Assembly: GCF_017220215.1 (NCBI RefSeq)
Contig: NZ_CP071131.1
Location: 1-64,000, forward strand
Length of the DNA stretch: 64,000 nt
Reading direction: 5' to 3'
From: Caballeronia sp. M1242
GTDB taxonomy: Bacteria > Pseudomonadota > Gammaproteobacteria > Burkholderiales > Burkholderiaceae
In this document: positions 1 through 9,600 of the stretch, piece after piece
Numbering within the stretch: position 1 is the first letter of the stretch
Layout of the letters: every line of letters starts with the position of its first letter
The notes under the pieces: model-generated
What the model was told of the DNA's origin: nothing
The model's database searches: none
Seen by the model: only the letters and a program-made list of their open reading frames with translations
Translations under genes and position numbers: made by a program

Positions 1-138
<138 letters not shown>

Positions 139-154
139 TTCAAGGAAGCACGAC

Positions 155-1651
155 ATGTCCGATCAAGACATCATCGCCTCGCTGGTGCCGTCCGCCGATA
201 TCTTCGTGGGCGGCGTATGGAAGCGCGGCCGCGGCGCGACATTCGCGAGCCTCTATCCGGCCGACGGCTCGGTCAACGCCGAGATTTCCACCGCCGATGC
301 CGACGACGCGCGCGAAGCCGTCGAAGCCGCCGACATCGCGTGGCGCAAGGCCGACTGGGCCGGACTCAAGCCGCATCAGCGCGCGATGGTGCTGTACCGC
401 ATCGCCGATCTGATCATGGCGCGTCACGAAGCGCTGGCGCAGTTGCAGCGCCGCGACAACGGCAAGCCTATCGGCGAGACGCGCGTGCTGGTGGCCAGTG
501 CGGCCAACACGTTCCGTTACTACGCCGCGTGTCTCGAAACACTCGACGAAGAACTCACGCCCTCGCGCGGCGACTATCTGACGATGAGCGTGTACGAGCC
601 GATCGGCGTCATCGCGGCAATCACGCCGTGGAATTCGCCGATTGCGTCCGACGCGCAGAAGCTCGCGCCCGCGCTCGCAGGCGGCAATGCGGTCGTGCTG
701 AAGCCCGCCGAAGTCACGCCGCTCGTTTCGCTCGCGCTCGCGCGCATCTGCGAGGAAGCGGGCGTGCCGCCGGGCGTGCTGAGCGTGTTGCCGGGCAAGG
801 GATCGGTGATCGGCGACGCGCTGGTGCGTCATCCGCTCGTTAAAAAGGTATCGTTTACGGGTGGCACCGAAGTCGGTCGCGGAATCGCGCGCATCGCGGC
901 GGAAAAGCTGATGCCGGTATCGCTCGAACTCGGCGGCAAGTCGCCGACGATGGTCTTCGCCGACGCCGACCTCGATCACGCGGTGAACGGCGTGCTGTAC
1001 GGCATCTTCAGTTCGTCGGGCGAGGCGTGCATCGCGGGTTCGCGGCTCTTCGTCGAGCGTCCTGTCTACGATGAATTCATGCGCAGACTGGTGTCGAAGG
1101 CGCGCGAACTGCGCGTCGGCGATCCGTCGTCCGAGCACACGCAGATGGGTCCGCTCATCACCGCGAAGCATCGCGAATCGGTGGAACGCTATGTCGCCAT
1201 CGGGCTAGAGGAAGGCGGACGCCTCTTGTGCGGCGGCGAACGGCCTGTCGGCGAGAACCGCGAGAACGGCTATTTCTATCAGCCGACGATCATCGAAGGC
1301 TTGTCGAACAGCGCGCGCATCTGTCAGGAAGAGATTTTCGGGCCGGTGCTCGTTGCCATGCCGTTCGATGACGAAGCGGCGCTGTTGCAAGAGGCAAACG
1401 ACAGCGTCTTCGGTCTTGCCGCCGGCATCTGGACGCGCGACTACAAGCGCGCCTGGCGCGTCGCTCGCAAGCTGGAAACCGGCACGGTGTGGATCAATAC
1501 GTACAAGCTCTTTTCCATCTCGACGCCGTTCTCGGGCTGGAAGGACAGCGGCATGGGGCGCGAGAAAGGGCGGCTCGGCATCCGCGAATACATGCAGCAG
1601 AAAAGCCTCTACTGGGGCTTGAACGACACGCCGCTCGCGTGGGCGAATTAA
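155..1651 (+). CDS. NAD(P)-dependent aldehyde dehydrogenase
   Basis: The 498-residue protein has the full aldehyde dehydrogenase superfamily fold and should oxidise an aldehyde to its carboxylate in the cytoplasm. Visible motifs are the PWNSP cofactor region near residue 152, FTGGTEVG of the nucleotide fold, the general-base glutamate in ELGGKSP (about Glu258), the catalytic cysteine in SGEACIAGSR (about Cys292) and EEIFGPV near 390. The length is typical for the family. The start is supported by AAGGAAG 7-13 bases upstream. It lies 16 bases before the VOC dioxygenase-like gene, so the natural substrate is probably an aldehyde arising from aromatic or meta-cleavage catabolism; this is inferred from context only. 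A second, distant paralogue lies at 47423-48844. Confidence 0.93.
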   Translation: MSDQDIIASLVPSADIFVGGVWKRGRGATFASLYPADGSVNAEISTADADDAREAVEAADIAWRKADWAGLKPHQRAMVLYRIADLIMARHEALAQLQRRDNGKPIGETRVLVASAANTFRYYAACLETLDEELTPSRGDYLTMSVYEPIGVIAAITPWNSPIASDAQKLAPALAGGNAVVLKPAEVTPLVSLALARICEEAGVPPGVLSVLPGKGSVIGDALVRHPLVKKVSFTGGTEVGRGIARIAAEKLMPVSLELGGKSPTMVFADADLDHAVNGVLYGIFSSSGEACIAGSRLFVERPVYDEFMRRLVSKARELRVGDPSSEHTQMGPLITAKHRESVERYVAIGLEEGGRLLCGGERPVGENRENGYFYQPTIIEGLSNSARICQEEIFGPVLVAMPFDDEAALLQEANDSVFGLAAGIWTRDYKRAWRVARKLETGTVWINTYKLFSISTPFSGWKDSGMGREKGRLGIREYMQQKSLYWGLNDTPLAWAN

Positions 1652-1667
1652 GGGAGCACGAAGCATC

Positions 1668-2633
1668 ATGACGATTCTTGGCATCGAACAGATCACCTAC
1701 GGCGTCGATGATCTCGACACTTGCCGCCGCTTCTTCTCCGACTGGGGCATGCGCGAAGTCGCGCACGACGAAACCGCCGCGCGCTTCGAAACGCTCAACG
1801 GCTGCACGGTGCTCGTGGTGCGCGCGGACGATCCGGCGCTGCCGCCCGCGTTCGAAGACGGCCCGACGCTGCGTGAAGTGACGTGGGGCGTCGCGACGGC
1901 GGAAGAACTCGACGGCTACCGCGCGCGACTCGAAGGCGCGCCGGGTTATTACTCGCAGCAGGACGCGGTCGGCTGTATCGATCCGAACGGCATGGCGGTG
2001 CGTGTCGAAGTGACGCGCAAGCGCGCCATCGACGTGAAAGGGTCGCCCTCCAACGTGTGGGGACAGACGCTGCGCGTCGACACGCCGAGTCCCGTGTACG
2101 ACCATGCGGAGCCGGTGGAAGTGGGCCACGTCGTGTTCTTCACGAATTGTCTCGCGGAGCATCAACGCTTCTACGAGGAGCGACTCGGCTTCGAGATGTC
2201 GGACCGGTATCCCGAACGCGGCGCTTTCATGCGGTGCGCTCCGCACGGCGGCCACCACGATGTCTTCCTGCTGCAATTGCCGACGGGCAAACGCGGTCTG
2301 AACCACGTCGCCTTCACCGTGCGCGACATCCATGAAGTCTTCGGCGGCGGCTTGCATATCAGCCGATGCGGCTGGGAAACGCAGCTCGGACCGGGACGGC
2401 ATCCGGTTTCGTCGGCGTATTTCTGGTACTTCAAGAATCCGGCCGGCGGTCTGATCGAATACTACGCGGACGAAGATCAACTGACGCCCGAATGGCAGCC
2501 GCGCGATTTCGAGCCGGGTCCGACCGTGTTCGCCGAGTGGGCGGTGGATGGCGGCATCGACGGCGTCACCCGCCGTCAGAAGAACGCGAACGCGCCGGCG
2601 GGTAAGTTCATGACGGAGCAGAAGCAGGGCTAA
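1668..2633 (+). CDS. VOC-family extradiol dioxygenase-like protein, two glyoxalase domains
   Basis: The 321-residue protein has two vicinal-oxygen-chelate modules, at about residues 5-120 and 150-270, the arrangement of type I extradiol (catechol 2,3-) dioxygenases. In the C-terminal module the three expected Fe(II) ligands can be placed at His154 (GHVVFF), His213 (LNHVAF) and Glu264 (LIEYYAD), so the metal site appears intact. It should open a catecholic ring or a related oxygenated substrate. GGGAG lies upstream of the ATG. It shares an operon with the aldehyde dehydrogenase, which fits a ring-cleavage pathway yielding a semialdehyde. A non-dioxygenase VOC activity cannot be excluded. Confidence 0.85.
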   Translation: MTILGIEQITYGVDDLDTCRRFFSDWGMREVAHDETAARFETLNGCTVLVVRADDPALPPAFEDGPTLREVTWGVATAEELDGYRARLEGAPGYYSQQDAVGCIDPNGMAVRVEVTRKRAIDVKGSPSNVWGQTLRVDTPSPVYDHAEPVEVGHVVFFTNCLAEHQRFYEERLGFEMSDRYPERGAFMRCAPHGGHHDVFLLQLPTGKRGLNHVAFTVRDIHEVFGGGLHISRCGWETQLGPGRHPVSSAYFWYFKNPAGGLIEYYADEDQLTPEWQPRDFEPGPTVFAEWAVDGGIDGVTRRQKNANAPAGKFMTEQKQG

Positions 2634-2642
2634 GTTGCATGA

Positions 2643-2661
2643 GTCCGACAACTGATCGGAC
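2643..2661. terminator. Small stem-loop between convergent genes
   Basis: GTCCGA at 2643-2648 pairs perfectly with TCGGAC at 2656-2661 across a 7-base loop. It sits 10 bases after the VOC gene stop and before the convergent lyase gene, where a terminator is expected. The stem is short and has no T tract, so rho-independent activity is uncertain. Confidence 0.35.
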
Positions 2662-2783
2662 GTCATGGATTTGCAGCGGGTGCTCGCCGACAGTCCAGAT
2701 CGCGGGTAATGAAACGGGTAATGATGCGCGAACTCGATGCAGAGGACAGTAGGCGCAGACGATAGGATCGACGCGCCTTTCGC

Positions 2784-4295
2784 TCATTGCTTTGGCAGCA
2801 GCTTGTCGAAATCGCGATCGAGCCTGGCCAGCGCCGAATCGATGGTCCGGCGCTGGTCGGCAATCCACTCCGTTTGTTGCGCGAGTTTCCCCTTTGCCTC
2901 TTTCAACATGCGCTCCATCTCCACGGGCTGCGGCCCGCCCACGGTACGCCGGTCGTTGACGATCGCAACCGGGTCCAGCGTCGCGCGGAACTCCGCTTCG
3001 CTCATGGGCAGCACGCCGTTGCTCTCGGCATAACCCTTCGTCGTCTCGGCGTAGATCCGCTTGGCCTGATCGTACGGAAAGTCGCTCGGCTTGATGTTGT
3101 TGGCGCGCGCGTACTCGACGACCTCCGATGCAAAGTGGTGTCCCAGGCGGAAAGGCAGTTTGTACTTGCGCATGAGTACATCTGCGACTTCCTGCGAGGC
3201 GGTCCAGTCGCTGTCCAGTTCTTCCAGCGCACGCTTCTGATCGATGACCAGCGCGTTCATGATCTTGTCCCACTTCTTCAGCACAGTGATCGCGCTGTCG
3301 ATCATCTCCTTGTTGTCGCTCACGTCCTTCGCGTCGGGCATGCCCGGCGGGAGGTTATGGGCGCGAATGACCGGACCCATCGCGAGCGTGATAGCGGTCG
3401 ACGCGTCGGCGCGCGTCGAGTTCAGCAATCCAGGATTGCGCTTTTGCGGCATGGCGCTCGACACGTAGGTATTGCTGCCGCCTTCTTGCAGCAGGATCCA
3501 CGGTCTGGGCTCTGCGTACTGCGTCATGACATCCTCGATGAAGCTGCCCGCGTGCAACGCGATGCTCGTTACGATTGAGGCGACTTCGACGGGATGATCG
3601 ACCGCTGCAATCTGATGCGCGTCGTAAGCGTTGTCGACAATGCCCGGGAAGCCCAGATACTTCGCCATGCGCGCGCGGTCGAGCGGCCAGCTCGTGCCAT
3701 TGAGCACCGTGGTGCCCATCGGACTCAGGTCGACGCGCGCATACGCCTCGCGGATGCGCTGCGCATCCCGGTCGAGCGCGGCCGCATAGCCTAGCAGGTA
3801 GTGACCGTAGCTGTTGGGCTGCGCCGCCACACCGTTGGTGTAGTTCGGCACGATGGTGTGTTCGTGCTGCTGCGCCAGATTGACGATCGTCGTCGCGGTC
3901 TTGTTGAGCTGGTCGGCCAGGCGGAGCATGTCGTCACGCAGGATGGCCGCGCGGTAGGTGGCGTGCATGTCCTGGCTCGAGCGCCCGGCGTGCAGCAGTG
4001 TCACATCCATGCCGGCGGCCTGGATCATCAGCGGTTCGAACGTGATGACGGTGGATGGACGCTTCGCCCCGGGCTGGTTGCCGTCGTGAATCACCTTGGC
4101 GACGCCGGCCGCGATGTATGGCGCAAGCGACTTGTCCAGCAAGCCCTCGTCGGTGTTGATGACGGCGGTAGCCTTGTTGATTTCGCCGAGCCAGTAGAAC
4201 TCGTCGCGGACTGGGGCTTGCTCGGCCTGCGCGGTGACAGCCGCGGCGTGCATCAAAAACAAAGCAGCTAACGAAATGGCGCGCTTTCCGAACAT
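2784..4295 (-). CDS. Exported fumarase/argininosuccinate-lyase superfamily protein
   Basis: The 503-residue protein belongs to the aspartase/fumarase/argininosuccinate lyase superfamily, whose members eliminate fumarate or a related acid from a substrate. The signature loop reads SSAMPQKRNPGLLN, equivalent to the GSxxMPxKxNP consensus. Other expected blocks are the TSWPLDRARMAKYLGF region and the C-terminal helices. The chosen start at 4295 gives a classic signal peptide (MFGKRAISLAALFLMHAAAVTAQA), which is unusual because canonical members are cytoplasmic. A longer frame to 4415 would bury this signal peptide behind 40 low-complexity residues. The gene stands alone between two convergent/divergent neighbours. 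The periplasmic location is inferred and the substrate unknown. Confidence 0.85.
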   Translation of the reverse strand: MFGKRAISLAALFLMHAAAVTAQAEQAPVRDEFYWLGEINKATAVINTDEGLLDKSLAPYIAAGVAKVIHDGNQPGAKRPSTVITFEPLMIQAAGMDVTLLHAGRSSQDMHATYRAAILRDDMLRLADQLNKTATTIVNLAQQHEHTIVPNYTNGVAAQPNSYGHYLLGYAAALDRDAQRIREAYARVDLSPMGTTVLNGTSWPLDRARMAKYLGFPGIVDNAYDAHQIAAVDHPVEVASIVTSIALHAGSFIEDVMTQYAEPRPWILLQEGGSNTYVSSAMPQKRNPGLLNSTRADASTAITLAMGPVIRAHNLPPGMPDAKDVSDNKEMIDSAITVLKKWDKIMNALVIDQKRALEELDSDWTASQEVADVLMRKYKLPFRLGHHFASEVVEYARANNIKPSDFPYDQAKRIYAETTKGYAESNGVLPMSEAEFRATLDPVAIVNDRRTVGGPQPVEMERMLKEAKGKLAQQTEWIADQRRTIDSALARLDRDFDKLLPKQ

Positions 4296-5058
4296 AGCCT
4301 CGATCTCGTGTTGGTAGGCCGATGCAACAGGACGCCGACGGCACCGTCCGCGTGGGGTGTCGGTTATAGCACAGCGGGCGGATGGCTGACTGCCCATGGC
4401 GACGTTGACAGCCACTCGTCAGGCGCGACTCACCTGCCGGTTCGACCGGGCGACAAGCTGGCTCAAGAGGTGTTGAAACAGGTGAGCGCTTGGTCCTACG
4501 TGCATCGTTGTTGGAGCGGGCGTTCGCATGACACCGCCATGTCCCAGAGCTCGGGGTCACTGTTGCTTCGATACGTCGAGCAGCGCCGAACACCCCCTAC
4601 CGCCTCGAGCGACAGACCGGGCCGCAGCGCAGAAGCGGTTGAACGTTGTCTAGGTCAGCCGTAAGCGGAAGTACGCGCGTGCGTCAGCCCGGCAGTATAG
4701 GCATGAGACGCTGACCGGCCACTTGATGTAACCCGCGCGCCGGACGGAAGCGGGCAGGTTCAACGTTGAGCCGTCACAACGCAGGCCGATCGCGTCACAA
4801 TCGTTCGCCAAGCGGTTTCAGTCGCATTTTTGTCTATGCGACCCGCTCAAGTTGGTCGAATGAAAATTTCTTGCGCAAGCGTTTGCACTTGCCGACAACT
4901 TCCGCATTGCGCCGTGAAGAGGTATTTGTCACCTTTCAGAGACCCGTTTACTGCGGTTCCTACAGGGTCAGCACGGCCGTGCCGTTATGAAGAGTAGAAA
5001 GAATTCTCCTATTCATGACTTGTTGCCTGCAATGACCTTTAGCGACTACCGGCTCATC
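4296..5058. other. Intergenic region between the exported lyase and the barrel-protein operon
   Basis: This 763-base stretch separates two divergent genes and should hold both promoters. No reading frame in it shows a recognisable domain or convincing codon use. Around 4840-4880 it becomes locally AT-rich (TGAAAATTTCTTGCGCAAG), as expected for promoter DNA, but no clear -35/-10 pair can be fixed. AACGTT occurs in similar contexts near 4641 and 4761. Nothing else was recognised. Confidence 0.5.
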
Positions 5059-6147
5059 ATGCGCACTTCCCGCATAGCCGTCCTCGGGTGCAGCATGCTG
5101 GCCTCGCTGCCCGCCTGGGCCGACGACTCACCCCGCATGTTCACCCTGAGCGGCTTCGGCACGCTCGGCATGGCTCATTCGACGCTCGGCACCGCCGATT
5201 ACATCGACAGTTCGCTTCAGCCGAACGGCGCGGGCGCCACGCGGAAGTACGATTTCGAAAGCGATTCGAAGCTGGGCGTTCAGCTTTCCGCGCATTTCAC
5301 CGACAAACTGTCAGCCGTCATTCAGGTGCTCGCACAGCACGAGTACGACAACTCGTTCAAGCCCCGCCTGGAGTGGGCCAACGTGAAGTACGCCTTCACG
5401 CCGGACTTCAGCGTGCGCGTGGGGCGCATCGAGTTGCCGACCTTCCTCAACTCGGAGTATCGCAACGTCGGCTATGCATTTCCCTGGGTGCGTCCGCCGG
5501 TCGAGATGTACAACACACAGCCGCTCACCAACAGCGACGGCGCGGACGTTTCGTACCGCTTCGGCACGCGCGGCGTGTCGAATACGGTGCGCGTGGCGTA
5601 TGGCTACACGGTCTCGCATGTGAATCCCGGAGCGAGCCGGACCGAGGGAAAGGGCATATTGAGTCTCGACGACACCGTGGAGTCCGGCAATTTCACCGGA
5701 CACGCGGGCTACCAGCACGCGACCGTCAAGTTGCCGTGGCTGCCCGACGAGCCGGTCAACGTCTACACGGTCGCTGCAAGCTACGATCCGGGTCGATGGT
5801 TCGTGCAGGCGGAACTTGCCCGCGTCACGACCGAGCAGGTCACTCCCGGCTATCTCAGCGGGTACGTGACGGCCGGGATGCGCTACGCGAAGGCGACGTA
5901 TTACGCGACATACGCTCAGGCGCACAGTCTCGATCATCCCGTGGCGATCCCGAACTACAACAACGGTCAGCGCGACGTCTCCGTCGGTGTGCGGTGGGAC
6001 TTCGTCAAGAACGTGGACTTGAAGGTGCAGTTCGACCATGTCTGGCTGCCCTCGAACTCGACGGGCACCTACATCAACCAGCAACCGGGCTACACACTGG
6101 GAAGCGGAAGTAACGTCTTCTCGGCCGCGCTCGACTTCGTGTTCTGA
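5059..6147 (+). CDS. Outer-membrane beta-barrel (porin-like) protein
   Basis: The 362-residue protein begins with a signal peptide (MRTSRIAVLGCSMLASLPAWA) followed by alternating hydrophobic/polar strands with many aromatic residues and ends in ALDFVF, with the terminal phenylalanine used by the BAM machinery. This is the pattern of a monomeric outer-membrane barrel; it is not the typical trimeric Burkholderia porin seen at 36.8 kb. An in-frame ATG at 4987 would add 24 residues before the signal peptide, so 5059 was chosen, although neither start has a strong Shine-Dalgarno sequence. It is followed after 9 bases by the small PstS-like gene and then by the GGDEF-EAL gene, so it likely admits a solute sensed by this module. 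Confidence 0.8.
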   Translation: MRTSRIAVLGCSMLASLPAWADDSPRMFTLSGFGTLGMAHSTLGTADYIDSSLQPNGAGATRKYDFESDSKLGVQLSAHFTDKLSAVIQVLAQHEYDNSFKPRLEWANVKYAFTPDFSVRVGRIELPTFLNSEYRNVGYAFPWVRPPVEMYNTQPLTNSDGADVSYRFGTRGVSNTVRVAYGYTVSHVNPGASRTEGKGILSLDDTVESGNFTGHAGYQHATVKLPWLPDEPVNVYTVAASYDPGRWFVQAELARVTTEQVTPGYLSGYVTAGMRYAKATYYATYAQAHSLDHPVAIPNYNNGQRDVSVGVRWDFVKNVDLKVQFDHVWLPSNSTGTYINQQPGYTLGSGSNVFSAALDFVF

Positions 6148-6156
6148 GGAGCCGAC

Positions 6157-6594
6157 ATGGTGCTGCTCAAACGCGTCAAGTCCACCGCGATGGCCGTTGT
6201 GCTCGGTCTGTCCGTACCGGCGGCAATGGCCGATGTGGTCGTCGTCGTCTCGGCGAAGAACGCCGTGACGTCGCTGTCCGAAAACCAGGTCGCCGATATC
6301 TTCCTCGGGCGCACTGGCTACTTTCCATCGGGCGAGGAAGCCGTCCCGCTCGACCAGCCCGAAGATTCCGCGTTGCGCGCGGATTTCTATCGCGACTGCA
6401 CGGGCAAGTCGGCATCGCAGTTGCGCGCTTACTGGTCGAAGCTGATCTTCACCGGACGCGCGCAGCCGCCGCGCGAACTCGCCGATGCCGCCGCGATCAA
6501 GCGTTACCTCCAATCCCGACCGCAAGCCATTGCTTACATCGACAAGAAAGATGTCGATGCAAGCGTGAAGGTCGTGCTGGCTCCCCATCCCTGA
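6157..6594 (+). CDS. Small PstS-like periplasmic substrate-binding protein
   Basis: The 145-residue protein has a cleavable signal peptide of about 25 residues (ending PAAMA) and resembles the single-lobe phosphate-type binding proteins of the PBP-like family: VVVVSAKNAVTSLSENQVADIFLGR is the usual opening of this family and a YIDK motif lies near the end. It is about half the length of a full PstS, so it probably forms only one lobe. It lies between the barrel gene (9 bases) and the GGDEF-EAL gene (10 bases), which makes it a candidate periplasmic partner of the sensor. A role in phosphate uptake is unlikely because no permease or ATPase is present. Confidence 0.8.
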   Translation: MVLLKRVKSTAMAVVLGLSVPAAMADVVVVVSAKNAVTSLSENQVADIFLGRTGYFPSGEEAVPLDQPEDSALRADFYRDCTGKSASQLRAYWSKLIFTGRAQPPRELADAAAIKRYLQSRPQAIAYIDKKDVDASVKVVLAPHP

Positions 6595-6604
6595 GCCGCC
6601 GCCG

Positions 6605-9600
6605 ATGATCGATCTCGACAAGACCCGCGTGGTTGCATCGCTCGTGGAAGGCGTCGGCGGACGGGCCTCGTTCGCCCCGTCGTCCGGTTCCGTTGGTGGC
6701 GGCGAACGCAAGTCGCGCCGCGCGCTGGAAGCGCACGTGCTGATCCCGGTCTTTGCGGGCTTCCTGCTCGCGATCATCTGGGCGCTCGTGCTCCAGTTCG
6801 TCCATACGCAGCATCACGCCGCCGAAACGGCGGCGGCCGAACTGAGCCGCGAACTCGCCGATACGTACGAGGCGCAGCTCGTGCGCAACCTCGCGACCAT
6901 CGACCAGACGCTGCGCACCGTGCAGTTCGCCTACGGCGCGAACGGTGCGAACAGTCTCGGGCGCCTGGAAGAGCAGGGGCTGCTGCCGTCGTCGATCGTT
7001 TTCCGCATCGCCATCGCCGATGCCAACGGGCGGCTCGTCGCGACGAACCGTCCAGGCATGTCGGGCGATGCGTCGGACGAAGCGTGGTTCGTCGCCCAGC
7101 GCGATCGCCCGTACGACGCCCGCGCGCCGTTCATGAGCCGCGTGGCGCAGTCAGGCAAGGACGGCGCGCCCGAAGTGACGTTCAGCCGCCGTCTGCGCGA
7201 CGCGAGCGGCCGCTTCGCCGGCGCGGTCATGCTGTCGTTCGATCCGGCGTATCTCACGAGCAACTACGACGCGGCGCGCATGGGCAAGCGCGGGCTGCTC
7301 GCTGTGCTCGGTCCCGACGATGTCGCGCGCGCGGAGCAGATCGGCGAGTCGTTGTCGTGGGGCAGGTCCTACGCCGGCGACGCGCTTGCCACGGTCCGCG
7401 ACGCATCGCAGCGTGCCATGGCGCGCCCCTGGGACGGCGGCATGCGCCGCTATACGAGCGTGCGCGCGTTGCCGGGCTATGCGCTCACGGCCGTGGTCGG
7501 GCTCGATCAGGACGAACAACTTGCCGAATTCGGCCAACGCCGACGAGCCGACTTCCTATGGACGGGTGCGCTGAGTCTCGCGGTCATCGCGATCGCCGCC
7601 GCACTGAGCCGGTCGAGTTGGCAACTCGCGTTGAGCCGGCGGCGCGAACGGCGAGCGCAGCAGACCTACTTCGCCGCATCCGAGGCGAGCATCGACGCAT
7701 TCTTGGTGTTCAGGGCGGTGCGCGGGCAGGCCGGCGTCATCGACGATTTCGTATTGCAGGCCACCAACCGGCGCGGCGTCGAAATCCTCGGCGTGCCGCG
7801 CGAGAAGCTGATCGGCAGTGCGCTCGACGAAGCCTTCGCCGGTGCGCGCGCCGATGGCGTGCTGGAGGACTTCGTTGCCGTCGCGAGCTCGCTCGAAGTG
7901 CGCGAGCACGAGTGGCAGCAGCGCCGCGCCGACGGGCGAACCATGTGGCTGTATCGGCAGGTGGTGCCGGTCGATGGCGGCGTGGTGGCCATTGTGCGCG
8001 ACGTCAGTGCACGCAAGTCGTCGGAGGCGCGCCGCGTCGAACAGAGCCGTATTCTGGAGATGATTGCGAAGAGCGTACCGCTCGAAGAAGTGCTGGATCA
8101 CATCGTGCGCGGGCTGGAACCGCAGATTGCCGATGCGCGCTGCGCGGTGTTGCTGCGCGAAGGCGCCGGCCATCTGCTGCGCGTCGGGGCAGCTCCGAGT
8201 CTGCCCGAGACGTTCCACGAGACCGTGGCGCAAACGCGCATCAATGCTGAGGCAAATCTGAGCGGCAAGGCTATCCACACGCGTCAGCCGGTGTGCGTGA
8301 TAGACGTCGCGCGCGACGCTGCCGTGGCGAGCGAACTGGCGAACGCCGGTCTCGCGGATGTGCGCTCGATCTGGGCGTTTCCCGTGCTGTCGGCGGACGG
8401 CGCGGCCGTCGGCGAGGTGACGATCTACACGCACGGCATGCAGCGCCCGAGCGAAGCCGAATCGCAGGCCATCGCGTTCGCCACGCGCATCGCGGGCATC
8501 GCCATTCAGCGAAGCCTGGCCGAGGAGCGCATCCGCCACATGGCGAACCACGACTCGCTGACCGGACTGCCAAACCGCACGCTGCTGTCGGATCGCCTGA
8601 AGCAGGCGCTATTGCAGGCGCAGCGTTACGGGCGCGGCGTGACGACCATCTTCATCGACCTCGACAACTTCAAGCTCATCAACGACAGCCTCGGGCATCG
8701 CGCAGGCGACGAACTGCTGCAGACGGTCGCCGAGCGCATGTCGAAGACGGTGCGCAGCACGGACACCGTCGTTCGGCTGGGAGGCGACGAGTTCGTGATC
8801 GTCCTGCTGGAAGACGATCAGAGCGGCACGGGCGTCGTCGAAACCGTCGAGCGGCTGCGCGAGGCGATTCTTCAGCCCGCGAAGCTGCAAGGGCAGCACT
8901 ATCAGGTCAGCTGCAGCCTCGGCTATGCGAGCTACCCGAACGACGGTCGCGACGCCGACACGCTGCTGATGAACGCCGACGCCGCTATGTATCACGCCAA
9001 GGAACAGGGGCGCAACAACTGCCAGGCGTACACCGCCGACATGAACCAGAAGGTGCACGAGCGCCTGCGATATCAGGAACAGTTGCGTCACGCACTCAGC
9101 AATGGCGAGTTCCGTCTCGTCTATCAGCCGCAGGTCGATCTGGACTTGCGCGCGATCAACGGCGTGGAGACCTTGCTGCGCTGGGATCATCCGACCGATG
9201 GCGTCATCTCGCCCGCAACCTTTATTCCGATCGCCGAAGAAACGGGGCTGATCCTGCCCATCGGCGACTGGGTGCTGCGCGAGGCCTGCCGCCAGAACAA
9301 GGCGTGGCAGGACGAAGGGCTGCCGCCCGTGACGGTGGCCGTCAACGTGTCGGCGCGACAGTTCCTGCAAAAGGGACTCGCGCAGCAGGTGCAACATGCG
9401 CTCGACGAAAGCGGCCTCGCGCCTGAATTTCTGGAACTGGAGATCACCGAGAGCGTCATCATGCAGGACCTCGACGGCGCTGTCGGGACGATGGGGGAAC
9501 TGCAGGCGATGGGCGTGAAGCTTTCCATCGACGACTTCGGCACGGGCTATTCGAGTCTCTCCGCGCTCAAGCATTTTCCGATCGCACGCCTGAAGATCGA

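Noticed and set aside
140..1171. Long minus-strand frame opposite the aldehyde dehydrogenase
   Set aside because: It is a high-GC shadow frame rich in Arg and His with no domain, while the plus strand encodes an intact enzyme.
4766..4990. 74-codon plus frame before the barrel gene
   Set aside because: It has no domain and overlaps the promoter region; the barrel gene starts downstream.
5311..6777. 488-codon minus frame opposite the barrel and PstS-like genes
   Set aside because: It spans three well-supported plus-strand genes and has no recognisable motif.
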